Assembly: GCA_029907045.1 (NCBI GenBank)
Contig: JARYMR010000011.1
Location: 1-25,325 of the forward strand
Direction: 5' to 3'
Length of the DNA stretch: 25,325 nt
Source of the DNA: Candidatus Bathyarchaeota archaeon
GTDB taxonomy: Archaea; Thermoproteota; Bathyarchaeia; Bathyarchaeales; UBA233
Part shown: in pieces, positions 14,825 through 22,233 of the stretch
Layout of the letters: the number at the start of each line of letters is the position of its first letter
How positions within the stretch are numbered: position 1 is the first letter of the stretch
The notes under the pieces: model-generated
The model's database searches: none
What the model was told of the DNA's origin: nothing
Seen by the model: the letters and a program-made list of their open reading frames with translations, nothing else
Made by a program: the position numbers and the translations under genes

Positions 14825-15898
14825 TTGAGAGTCCTAAACCATCAAGACTTGCTTGACTTGGTGGATGGTGCTGCAATTTTTTCCGGTGGAGGCGGAGGCG
14901 ACCCTGAAACGGGTTATGCTATAGCAGATAAATTGGCAAGCCAAGGCTGTACGGTTAGGCTTGTTGCCCCCTCAGATGTTCCAGAAAAGGCAAAGGTTGT
15001 AAATTTTGCATGTGTCGGCGCCACAACCGCCATAGGATATGATTCTGAAGCAGCTGTGAAAACTCTAAAGGCTTTAGAAGAGTACACTGGTTTTTCCGCT
15101 TTCGCTACCATTCCCGTGGAACTTGGCGGTTTTAACACATTAGCTGCTGTGGATGTTGCTGCCAGAAGAGGCGTTCCAGTTGTGGATGCTGATGGAGCTG
15201 GAAGGTCTGTCCCAGAGGTTCATTTAAAAGTTTACACAATCGACAACATTCCATTAACGCCGATGGCTGTTGCAGACACACACGCAGAAAACGTGGTTAT
15301 TGTTAAAGAGACAATGGATGCGAGGTCTGCTGAAAGAATCGCTAGAGTTTTAGCTTCAGAATGGAACCAAAGTGCTTACACTGCAAGAAGAATCTTAACG
15401 GGCGCTCAGGTGAAAACTTCGCCAATCCAACTTAGCCTTTCAAAGTCCATAAAAATTGGAAAACTTTTAAGGATAACCATCGAACCCGTAAAGGCAGTTT
15501 TGAAAGAAACCAACGGTTTTAAACTCTTCGAAGGCACAGTGGAAGATGCTGAACAAAAAACCGAAGCGGGCTTCACCTTTGTAAACATAAAACTTAAGGG
15601 AGCACATGAATATGCTGGCGAAACCTTTGAATTTAAAGCAAAAAACGAAGTGCTAATAGCCTATAAAAACGGAAAATTAACGGCAATGGCTCCAGACATC
15701 ATAACGCCTGTGCATCCAGAAACTGGTAGGTGTATAACAGCAGAAAAAATAGAGAAGGGCGACAAAATTGTTGTGTTGGGTTTGTCAGCACCAGAGAAAT
15801 GGCGAACAAAAAAGGGTTTAGAATTGTGGAAGGATGTTCTCAACAGGTCTGGCATAGTTGAAGAATATGTGCCAATTGAAAAATTGCAACAACCGTAG
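14825..15898 (+). CDS. DUF917 family protein (COG3535)
   Basis: 357-residue cytosolic protein. The N-terminal family segment is very clear: IFSGGGGGDPETGYAIADKL (18-37, a Gly-rich loop), then VGATTAIGYDSEAA, ATIPVELGGFNTLAA, and VPVVDADGAGRSVPEV. A second, mostly beta domain (about 215-340) follows, with the hydantoinase/oxoprolinase-like end ITPVHPETG. The family is named for its relation to hydantoin-metabolising proteins, but its reaction is not established for archaeal members, so I assign none. The start is TTG 14825 with GGAGG nine bases upstream. It ends in TAG, ten bases from the convergent zinc-ribbon gene. Neighbours (glyS, zinc ribbon) give no functional hint. Confidence 0.8.
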   Translation: MRVLNHQDLLDLVDGAAIFSGGGGGDPETGYAIADKLASQGCTVRLVAPSDVPEKAKVVNFACVGATTAIGYDSEAAVKTLKALEEYTGFSAFATIPVELGGFNTLAAVDVAARRGVPVVDADGAGRSVPEVHLKVYTIDNIPLTPMAVADTHAENVVIVKETMDARSAERIARVLASEWNQSAYTARRILTGAQVKTSPIQLSLSKSIKIGKLLRITIEPVKAVLKETNGFKLFEGTVEDAEQKTEAGFTFVNIKLKGAHEYAGETFEFKAKNEVLIAYKNGKLTAMAPDIITPVHPETGRCITAEKIEKGDKIVVLGLSAPEKWRTKKGLELWKDVLNRSGIVEEYVPIEKLQQP

Positions 15899-15908
15899 GC
15901 TTGACTGT

Positions 15909-16139
15909 TTATTCTAACTTTAAGTGTTCGAGGATTTTTGCTTCTTGTATTTTCCCTTCATCATTTATTTGGAATTCGAGCATTACACGGTCTTTTGCGT
16001 TTTTCTTGCTGTTAAATTCTTTTCCACAATTTCCACATTGGATGTCAGATTCCATTTCCATGATATACCATGAAGCATCCACATAATAGCGTCCACAATT
16101 TGGACAGCGCAAAACAGCCACATCCAACCATGTTTTCAT
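15909..16139 (-). CDS. Small zinc-ribbon protein, function unknown
   Basis: 76-residue protein with two CxxC knuckles, CPNC (Cys12, Cys15) and CGNC (Cys35, Cys38), spaced as in a zinc ribbon, followed by a charged segment (KEFNSKKNAKDR) and a short beta/helical end. I do not recognise a family. Zinc ribbons of this size in archaea often belong to nucleic-acid or transcription partners, but nothing here proves it. Support for it being real: ATG 16139 has GGAGAT eight bases upstream, a TATA box at 16180-16187 is well placed, and the gene fills the space between DUF917 and the inositol-phosphate synthase. Confidence 0.7.
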   Translation of the reverse strand: MKTWLDVAVLRCPNCGRYYVDASWYIMEMESDIQCGNCGKEFNSKKNAKDRVMLEFQINDEGKIQEAKILEHLKLE

Positions 16140-16179
16140 TTTTGATAATCTCCATTTTAGGCTTAATACAACATAGCAC

Positions 16180-16187
16180 TTTATAAA
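16180..16187. promoter_or_regulatory. Palindromic TATA box shared by the zinc-ribbon and inositol-phosphate synthase genes
   Basis: TTTATAAA is its own reverse complement, so it reads as a TATA box on both strands. On the plus strand its centre is about 22 bases before ATG 16206, which fits a leaderless transcript. On the minus strand the predicted start near 16158 leaves a leader with GGAGAT before ATG 16139. No second TATA candidate in the 66-base gap looks as good. Confidence 0.6.
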
Positions 16188-16205
16188 CCAGTCGCAAAAT
16201 ATGAA

Positions 16206-17285
16206 ATGCCAATTAAGGTGTCAAAATTGCCAAAAATAAAAGTTGCCTTAGTAGGCGTCGGAAATTGCGCCTCCGCCCTAATCCAAGGCTTAAAATATTA
16301 TAGCCAATGCGAAAACACCGAGGAAAGCATTGGACTTCGACACCTATTTTTGGGAGGCTTCCATCCTAGAGACATTCAAGTAGTTGCAGCCTTCGACGTT
16401 GACAGCCGAAAGGTTGGAAAAGACCTTTCCGAAGCCATTTTCGCACAGCCAAATAACGCCCCAAAAATAGTTGATGTTCCACCATCCAATATTATCGTGC
16501 AAAAAGGACCACTTTTAGACGGTGTTGGCGAATACACAAAAAAAATTGTCCAAATCAGCGAGGAACCAGAAGTTAATGTTTCCAAAACATTGAAAGAGAA
16601 CGGGGCAGAAATACTTCTCAATCTGCTTCCAAGCGGAGCCGCAAAAGCTTCGCAATGGTACGCAGAACAAGCCCTAAAGGCGAATTGCGCCTTTGTAAAT
16701 GCCACTCCAACATTCATCGCCAGCGATGTCCAGTGGAGTAACCGTTTTAAAGATGCTGAGCTGCCGCTTGTGGGTGACGACTTGATGGATCAAGTTGGCG
16801 CAACCACATTGCACAAAGCCTTGCTTAAGCTGCTTTCAATGCATGGAGTTCGTATAACAGAAACTTATCAGTTGGATGTCGGCGGAGGCACCGAATCCTT
16901 AGATACTTTGGAGAGGACGAGGGATTTGAAAAGAACTGTTAAGACAAGATCTGTTGAAGGCGCATTACCCTACAAGGCTAAGATTGTGGCTGGTTCAATG
17001 GATTATGTTGATTTCCTTCAAAACAGACGGGACAGCTACTTCTGGATTAGGGGCTTATACTTCTGCAAAACCCCTATGCAAATAGACTTAAAACTTTCAA
17101 CAGTGGACGCTCCAAACGCTGGTTCGGTTCTCATTGATGTTATAAGGGCTGTGAAAATAGCCTTAGACAGAAAAATGAAAGGTGAAATACTGCCCATCTG
17201 CGCTTATGCCTTTAAACACCCGCCACAAATGGTCTCCCTGGAAACTGCTGAGAAAATGTTCGAAGACTTCCTCGTGAAAAAGTAA
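16206..17285 (+). CDS. myo-Inositol-1-phosphate synthase
   Basis: NAD-dependent conversion of glucose-6-phosphate to inositol-1-phosphate, the entry to inositol phospholipids and, in some thermophiles, di-inositol phosphate. 359 residues fits the short prokaryotic form. The Rossmann loop is VALVGVGNCASALIQGL (13-29). The family core includes LLPSGAAKASQWYAEQAL, FVNATPTFIA, PLVGDDLMDQVGATTLHKAL, QLDVGGGTESLDTLER and the C-terminal DAPNAGSVLIDVIRAVKIAL. The start is ATG 16206. The ATG at 16201 is in another frame and stops quickly. No ribosome site is seen, consistent with a leaderless message from the TATA at 16180-16187. The convergent neighbour PGI/PMI makes or uses the same glucose-6-phosphate. 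Confidence in the family is high. Confidence 0.92.
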   Translation: MPIKVSKLPKIKVALVGVGNCASALIQGLKYYSQCENTEESIGLRHLFLGGFHPRDIQVVAAFDVDSRKVGKDLSEAIFAQPNNAPKIVDVPPSNIIVQKGPLLDGVGEYTKKIVQISEEPEVNVSKTLKENGAEILLNLLPSGAAKASQWYAEQALKANCAFVNATPTFIASDVQWSNRFKDAELPLVGDDLMDQVGATTLHKALLKLLSMHGVRITETYQLDVGGGTESLDTLERTRDLKRTVKTRSVEGALPYKAKIVAGSMDYVDFLQNRRDSYFWIRGLYFCKTPMQIDLKLSTVDAPNAGSVLIDVIRAVKIALDRKMKGEILPICAYAFKHPPQMVSLETAEKMFEDFLVKK

Positions 17286-17296
17286 TAGGCTGAAAT

Positions 17297-18418
17297 TTAT
17301 TTTTCCATAAGTTTTTCTAGTTCCCTTAATATTTTCTCCTTCACTCCACTCTGCTTCATCTTCTCCTTTAATAAAGCAATGGTTTTCACTGGTGTAGGGT
17401 CTATTCCTCGCAATAAAGCCAAATAAACGCTTGTGAAATCTCCAATGCATATAGTTGACAACATTTTTGCCAATTTACTTTTACCCACGCTCCAAACTTC
17501 AAAAACTTTCAATTTTTCTTTGCGCATTAACTCTTTTGTGGCTTCAATTCTTTCTCGAATTTCTTTTGGCTCTTCCTCGTCTCGAAGGAAAATTGCTGAA
17601 AAATTTTTCGCCATTTTTCCCGCCTTTTCCCATCCAACAATTTCATTGTGGTTAAGCTCTGGCAAAAACTCCCATTTGGATGGGATTTTACTGTTTTCAT
17701 TAAACTGTTGTTTAAAACGTTGAGCAACAGCCCGATAAAACCCAAACCCATAAACAATTGGAACAGTTCCATTAACGTTTAATGCCAAAGTCTTCGAAAA
17801 ATTAATCCTTGAGGGTTTTTCAGGCGAATTCTCACTACCAACCCTTTTGAGAGTGTTAATAGCCTCAGAAATTTCTATTTCAACATTTGAAACTAAACCA
17901 AATTTCTCTAAAACTATAAGTAATGGCGTGAAAAGATATGGAAGGGCTGCACGAGGAGGTATCCCAGAATGAACTCGAATAAATGGCAAACCAAATTTTT
18001 CAGCGTATCCATATAGTTTTCCTCCAGAGCTTACGCAAACAATCATACACTCTTTTTTAATTGCCTCAACAAAAACGCTTAAAGTTTCCTCGGTTTCCCC
18101 AGAATAGCTCACAACAAAAACTAGCGTATTCTTGTCCGCATAGGCTGGTAAGGAATAGTCCCTCTCAACCTCTATGGGAACAAGCGCCTTATCTCTCGCC
18201 CAATCTTTTAGGAGTTCTCCACCAATGGCTGAACCACCCATACCTGCAACAATAATTTTCTGAGGTTTTGGATAGCTAATTGAGAATTTTCTTGCAATTT
18301 TTGCAGCTTCTTCATAATGTTTTGAAGCGTTAACGCAAAAGGATAACATATTACTTTTGTCAATTTTGCCGATCCTTTCAATATTATCTAAGATGTTTGT
18401 TTTTGTCAATTTTAACAC
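17297..18418 (-). CDS. Bifunctional phosphoglucose/phosphomannose isomerase
   Basis: Interconverts fructose-6-phosphate with glucose-6- and mannose-6-phosphate, in the archaeal PGI/PMI family. 373 residues. The first SIS domain has GMGGSAIGG (59-67) and SYSGETEET (104-112). The second contains FKQQFNENSK (235-244, Glu241 as likely catalytic base) and LPELNHNEIVGWE (252-264, with His257 as likely ring-opening residue), as in characterised family members. The start is taken as GTG 18418, but TTG 18409 in frame is possible and neither has a ribosome site, so a near-leaderless message is likely. The stop lies 11 bases from the convergent inositol-phosphate synthase. It feeds both sugar-nucleotide synthesis (two nucleotidyltransferases nearby) and inositol-phosphate synthesis. 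Confidence 0.9.
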   Translation of the reverse strand: MLKLTKTNILDNIERIGKIDKSNMLSFCVNASKHYEEAAKIARKFSISYPKPQKIIVAGMGGSAIGGELLKDWARDKALVPIEVERDYSLPAYADKNTLVFVVSYSGETEETLSVFVEAIKKECMIVCVSSGGKLYGYAEKFGLPFIRVHSGIPPRAALPYLFTPLLIVLEKFGLVSNVEIEISEAINTLKRVGSENSPEKPSRINFSKTLALNVNGTVPIVYGFGFYRAVAQRFKQQFNENSKIPSKWEFLPELNHNEIVGWEKAGKMAKNFSAIFLRDEEEPKEIRERIEATKELMRKEKLKVFEVWSVGKSKLAKMLSTICIGDFTSVYLALLRGIDPTPVKTIALLKEKMKQSGVKEKILRELEKLMEK

Positions 18419-18526
18419 ACTAATTATATACTATGCTTTCAGCTTTTAAGCAAAAGGTTTTTGTCACAATTATAAATATGAATTCGCTTCAGCTAAACAC
18501 ACTTATATTACATTTTTATTAGGGTT
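18419..18526. promoter_or_regulatory. Divergent promoter region PGI/PMI / PAC2 gene
   Basis: 108 bases. On the minus strand CTTAAAAG (about 18444-18451) would place a start near 18421, three bases before GTG 18418. TATATAAT (18423-18430) is a second box, which would fit a start inside the annotated N-terminus. On the plus strand ATTATAAATA (about 18469-18478) and CTTATATTA (18502-18510) are candidates for the PAC2 gene, whose ATG 18527 has only AGGG two bases upstream. Confidence 0.35.
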
Positions 18527-19300
18527 ATGCCGCGAAGGAACCCCAAGATGGTTTGCGCAATAGAGATCTATGAAAAACCGAAACTTAACAACCCCGTCTT
18601 AATTGAGGGCTTGCCTGGAATAGGATTTGTAGCCAACATTGCGGCTCTCCATTTAATCCATGAATTAAAGGCTAAGCTTTTCGCAGAAATTTTCTCGGAT
18701 TCCTTCCAAGACTTAGCAGTCACCACAGAAACGGGAAGTGCACGTTCCCCAATAAATGAGCTATACTATTATAAAGCCTCTAATAGCAAGCGAGATTTGA
18801 TCATATGGTATGGTAATACCCAAGCCCTGACAACCTTTGGACAGTATGAGCTTTGCGGGCGCGTGTTGGATATAGTCAAAGAATTGGGTTGCCAATATGT
18901 TATAACGCTTGGCGGTTTCAAAAAAGATGAAGTAAAAACGCCGCCGGAAATCTACTGCGCCGCCTCAGACCCAGAAACGCTAAATGAAGCCTTAAGTCTA
19001 GGTGCAAAAATGATGGTTGGACAAATATTCGGGGTTGCTGGTCTCTTAATAGGACTTGGCAAACTTAGAGGGTTTAGGGGTTTCTCCCTCTTGGTTGAAA
19101 CTTTGGGCACATATCCAGATGCAAACGCCACAAAATACGCCTTAGAAGCTTTAAACAAATTTTTGGGTATGAATGTGAACTTGTCAAGGTTGAATGCTGC
19201 TGCGGAGAAAACCCAAAAAATATTGGAATCCTTCGGTTTGATTAGAACCACGGAAGAGGAAAAGAAGAAGGAAGAACAAAAGTTCCGCTGGTTTGTTTAG
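18527..19300 (+). CDS. PAC2-family protein (proteasome-assembly-chaperone-like)
   Basis: 257-residue cytosolic protein of the PAC2/PbaA-PbaB superfamily, whose studied archaeal members help assemble or cap the 20S proteasome. Family marks are PVLIEGLPGIGFVANIAALH (23-42), SPINELYYYK, VITLGGFKKDEV, IFGVAGLLIGLG and LLVETLGTYPDANATKYALE. The last residues are RWFV, resembling the hydrophobic-Tyr-X tail used to dock on proteasome rings, with Phe for Tyr. A charged Glu/Lys tail (TEEEKKKEEQK) comes just before. The start could be ATG 18527, or ATG 18548 (eighth codon), which has GAAGGA eight bases upstream and so may be preferred. The stop is TAG and overlaps the XPD stop by four bases on the other strand. 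Not every PAC2 protein binds proteasomes. Confidence 0.85.
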   Translation: MPRRNPKMVCAIEIYEKPKLNNPVLIEGLPGIGFVANIAALHLIHELKAKLFAEIFSDSFQDLAVTTETGSARSPINELYYYKASNSKRDLIIWYGNTQALTTFGQYELCGRVLDIVKELGCQYVITLGGFKKDEVKTPPEIYCAASDPETLNEALSLGAKMMVGQIFGVAGLLIGLGKLRGFRGFSLLVETLGTYPDANATKYALEALNKFLGMNVNLSRLNAAAEKTQKILESFGLIRTTEEEKKKEEQKFRWFV

Positions 19301-21429
19301 CCTTTGCATACCATGTAAAAATTCTCAATTCTGCCGAGGATTTTTTCTATTCTCCAGTGGGTTTTCATTTCATGTTTCCATTCGTTTGGAAGTTTATGCT
19401 TGAATTTTCCAGCGGCACGCCCATCCATAATAATTATTGCGCCCCTGTCTTCTGGGCTGCGCAGAAGTCTCCCGGCAGACTGCGCAAGAGCGTTTAAGCA
19501 GGGAATGTCATTGGCGTATTCTATTGCTTTATCTCCAAATTTTTCTTTGAAATATTCGTAAACGGCGGCTTGAAGTTCGGTCTTTTTTGGATATGGTAAA
19601 CCAACAACAACCACGGCTGACAACATGCTTCTTCCTTCAGCGGACATGTCAACTCCCTCGCTTATTTTGCCTCTGGCTACTCCAAAAACCACACAGCGTT
19701 CATGGTCTTTCAAGAATTGAAGCACATCTAAAATTCCAGTGCCCCTCTGTTCCATGATGAAGGGCGAATTGAACTTTGCTATGTTTGCGATTTCTTGCAT
19801 AACCTCATAAGAAGGAAAGTAAACAGCTACTCTTCCATCAATTTTCTTTATTATTTTTGTGAGGTGGTCAGCAATTCTTTTCCATTGGATTTGGTTACGT
19901 TTTTCAAATTTCGTTGTTACAGCCTTATCCACTATGATGAGCCTATTTTCTGGTGGGAAGGGGCTTGGAAGTTTCATGGTTTCGCAGCGTTTCCTTTCAA
20001 TTCCTAGAACGTCCATGTAATAGTTCATGTGCCAAAGTGTTCCAGACATGAGGATGGCGGAACGAAGCTTATTAATTATGCTTGCAGCTAAAGCCGGGTC
20101 TAAGCAGCGAATTCCAATTCTCACGCTTTTCCTTTCATCCCTTTCGATTTCCACGGTCACATAACGCACATAACTTGAACCAGTTAGGCTAACCCAGTCC
20201 AAAAGAAAGCTTGCACATCTCGACAAATAAGAAATTGGACTTTTGCCAACTTCTGCCCTTTTATATCGAATGATTTCTCCTTTATCAGAGAGTTCAGAAA
20301 TTAATTCCATTAACTTATCAGCATCAAGCTTCAACTCTTTTAATATAGCATCTATTAGGATGTTTTTTCCAATGATGTGTTCAACATCTGCACCGTACTT
20401 TTTGTAGATTTTCCTTCCAAGTTTAACCATAACCCTATACAAAGTCTCCAAAAAACCGAAATCTTCCAAACCGAAAGTTTCAATTTCTTTCAAAGCCCTT
20501 CTAACAGAGGTTAATGAAAGTTCATCTGAAAATATGCCAGCCGCATAATAAGGCAGACTGTGAGCCTCATCAAAAACGCAGTTAACATCCTTTATTCGCC
20601 ATCCAGCCCTCCCTAAAACTGAGCCTCTAACAGAATCCACAAGAAGGTAATTATAATTGCCTATAATAATGTCAGCGTACTTTGCGAGAATTTTTGTAGT
20701 TTCGTAGGGACAAATTCCCTTTTCATAACAAATTCCATAAACTTCATCCGGCATTAAAGGACCAATTTCTCTAATCTTGTTAATAACAGCGTAAGCGTGC
20801 CAACTTGGCTTCCATCCGCTGTATGTTCGCTCATAATATTTGCAGGTTTTTCCAAAATTGCCTTCCTTCAAGCCTTTACAATAATAAAGAAAATCACGGT
20901 AGCTAATGTCCCTCAGTTTTATGTCTTCTAAAGCGTGAGGACACATTTCTTTTTTGCTTTTAAAAACAGAAGCAACAAAATTAACATTGCAATGTTCTTT
21001 TATGCTTTTAAGCTCTCTGCAATAGATTTCAAGCTGATTTCTGGTTCTGGTTAAGGCAAGAAGTTTGCCCACAGAATTGTTCCATTCTTTAGCCATGAAA
21101 TAGGCGGTTAATACGGAAATGGATTTTCCAGTGCCACAAGGCGAAGAGAGTAAACCTATCTTCCCATTTTTAATAACGTCAAAGTTAAATTTTATAGCGT
21201 CAAGCTGGAAGGGGCGAAAGTTTGGGTAGGGAAAGAATTCTTTAACCATTTTCTTAAAATCGGTTCCGCTTTCCACCTTTGCCTCAGACTTTAGTATGTT
21301 GCCAGATACCCGCGTAAGTAAGGTTCCACACTTTTCACAGAAGTGGCTTTCTTCGTAATCTTCTATGGAGTAGGTTTCGCCGCATCGGCGACAAACAAAT
21401 GCCTTCGCTTTCAAAGATTTTTCAGCCAT
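19297..21429 (-). CDS. XPD/Rad3-family iron-sulphur DNA helicase with N-terminal zinc ribbon
   Basis: ATP-dependent 5'-3' DNA helicase of superfamily 2, linked to nucleotide excision repair or replication-fork repair. 710 residues, longer than many archaeal XPDs. The order is a zinc ribbon (Cys13, Cys16, Cys31, Cys34); FFPYPNFRPFQ (65-75, Q-motif region); Walker A SPCGTGKS (96-103); Fe-S cysteines most likely Cys163, Cys184, Cys196 and Cys240 (GICPYE), with Cys234 an alternative; DEAH (287-290); LMSGTLWHM; motif V ARGKISEGVDMSAEGRS; and motif VI LAQSAGRLLRSPEDRGAIII. The start is ATG 21429, two bases after the DUF72 stop, so these two genes form an operon. DinG-like helicases share this architecture, so its exact cellular role is not certain. 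Confidence 0.9.
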   Translation of the reverse strand: MAEKSLKAKAFVCRRCGETYSIEDYEESHFCEKCGTLLTRVSGNILKSEAKVESGTDFKKMVKEFFPYPNFRPFQLDAIKFNFDVIKNGKIGLLSSPCGTGKSISVLTAYFMAKEWNNSVGKLLALTRTRNQLEIYCRELKSIKEHCNVNFVASVFKSKKEMCPHALEDIKLRDISYRDFLYYCKGLKEGNFGKTCKYYERTYSGWKPSWHAYAVINKIREIGPLMPDEVYGICYEKGICPYETTKILAKYADIIIGNYNYLLVDSVRGSVLGRAGWRIKDVNCVFDEAHSLPYYAAGIFSDELSLTSVRRALKEIETFGLEDFGFLETLYRVMVKLGRKIYKKYGADVEHIIGKNILIDAILKELKLDADKLMELISELSDKGEIIRYKRAEVGKSPISYLSRCASFLLDWVSLTGSSYVRYVTVEIERDERKSVRIGIRCLDPALAASIINKLRSAILMSGTLWHMNYYMDVLGIERKRCETMKLPSPFPPENRLIIVDKAVTTKFEKRNQIQWKRIADHLTKIIKKIDGRVAVYFPSYEVMQEIANIAKFNSPFIMEQRGTGILDVLQFLKDHERCVVFGVARGKISEGVDMSAEGRSMLSAVVVVGLPYPKKTELQAAVYEYFKEKFGDKAIEYANDIPCLNALAQSAGRLLRSPEDRGAIIIMDGRAAGKFKHKLPNEWKHEMKTHWRIEKILGRIENFYMVCKG

Positions 21430-21431
21430 AG

Positions 21432-22130
21432 CTATTCTTTAACCTCTCTTAGTATGCTCAGCATTTTCTGCGAATTTTCCAGCATTGCATGGTCATTGTT
21501 GAAGAAGACATAAGCCCTTTTAGGTTTAACCTTTAAAATTTTGTCCGCCACTTCCCATAACTCTTCATCTGTGTAAAAGTGGGCATACCATTCTGTTCTT
21601 CCATGCATCCTCTCATAAACCAAACCGTTTGTGTTAAAAACTTCTGTGGGAAAATCTGGGGAATCAACGCTTACCCAAGTTATTCCAAGCCCAGAACACC
21701 AATCCACCCATTCTTTATTGAACCATTTTAGATTTCGAACTTCAATGGCGAACCTTTCCTTAAGCTTGGTTTTTTCAAAGAAACCCTGTATTAATGGAGC
21801 GGATTTTGGTGTCATGGACGGCGGAAGCTGAAACAAGAAAAAGTCTATGCTCTGCTCTAATGGTGCGAAAAGATTTCTAAACTTAATCCATAACTGAAAA
21901 GCCCTATCATTAAATTTGAAGGTGTGGGTTATTAAACGGTTAACCTTAACAGACCATCTAAACCCCTTGCCCTTCAAAACCCAAGACCAAACCATGTTTG
22001 GAAAGGGGAAACGATAAAAACTTGCATTCAACTCCACAGCATTCAAGCCAGAGTTTCTCACATACCAATCAAAATTTCCATCCTCATTCCAAGAATACGC
22101 CCAGCCTGAAGTTCCAACGTAAAATTCCAA
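21432..22130 (-). CDS. DUF72 (YecE-like) TIM-barrel protein
   Basis: 232-residue cytosolic protein of the DUF72 family, a TIM-barrel fold of unknown function. Family features are FYVGTSGWAYS (3-13), NAVELNASFYRFPF (about 30-43), FRWSVKVNRLITH (57-69), FLFQLPPSM (98-106), FAIEVRNLKWF, WVSVDSPDFP, VYERMHGRTEWY and YVFFNNDHAM. The conserved Glu, His and aromatic residues lining the barrel are present, so it is probably active on a ligand. The start is TTG 22130 with GTGA six bases upstream. It is the first gene of a pair with the XPD-type helicase (two-base gap) and divergent from XPF, so its context is DNA repair. Confidence 0.87.
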   Translation of the reverse strand: MEFYVGTSGWAYSWNEDGNFDWYVRNSGLNAVELNASFYRFPFPNMVWSWVLKGKGFRWSVKVNRLITHTFKFNDRAFQLWIKFRNLFAPLEQSIDFFLFQLPPSMTPKSAPLIQGFFEKTKLKERFAIEVRNLKWFNKEWVDWCSGLGITWVSVDSPDFPTEVFNTNGLVYERMHGRTEWYAHFYTDEELWEVADKILKVKPKRAYVFFNNDHAMLENSQKMLSILREVKE

Positions 22131-22233
22131 GCTTTTTCACTAAAAATACTTTCGCATAGTAATAAAAGAATTTATTCCTTCCAAACCGCAAACGCATCTT
22201 TAGATTTAAGTGTAGCATAAACCCTTTTCATTT
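22131..22233. promoter_or_regulatory. Divergent promoter region DUF72-XPD / XPF
   Basis: 103 bases between divergent repair genes. On the minus strand CTTTTATTAC (about 22157-22166) would start transcription near 22136-22140, leaving GTGA before TTG 22130. On the plus strand GATTTAAGT (about 22203-22211) has its centre about 26 bases before ATG 22234, which fits a leaderless XPF message. No inverted repeat is obvious. Confidence 0.4.

Noticed and set aside
16376..16717. Minus-strand 113-codon frame inside inositol-phosphate synthase
   Set aside because: Shadow of a strongly conserved enzyme; no start signals of its own.
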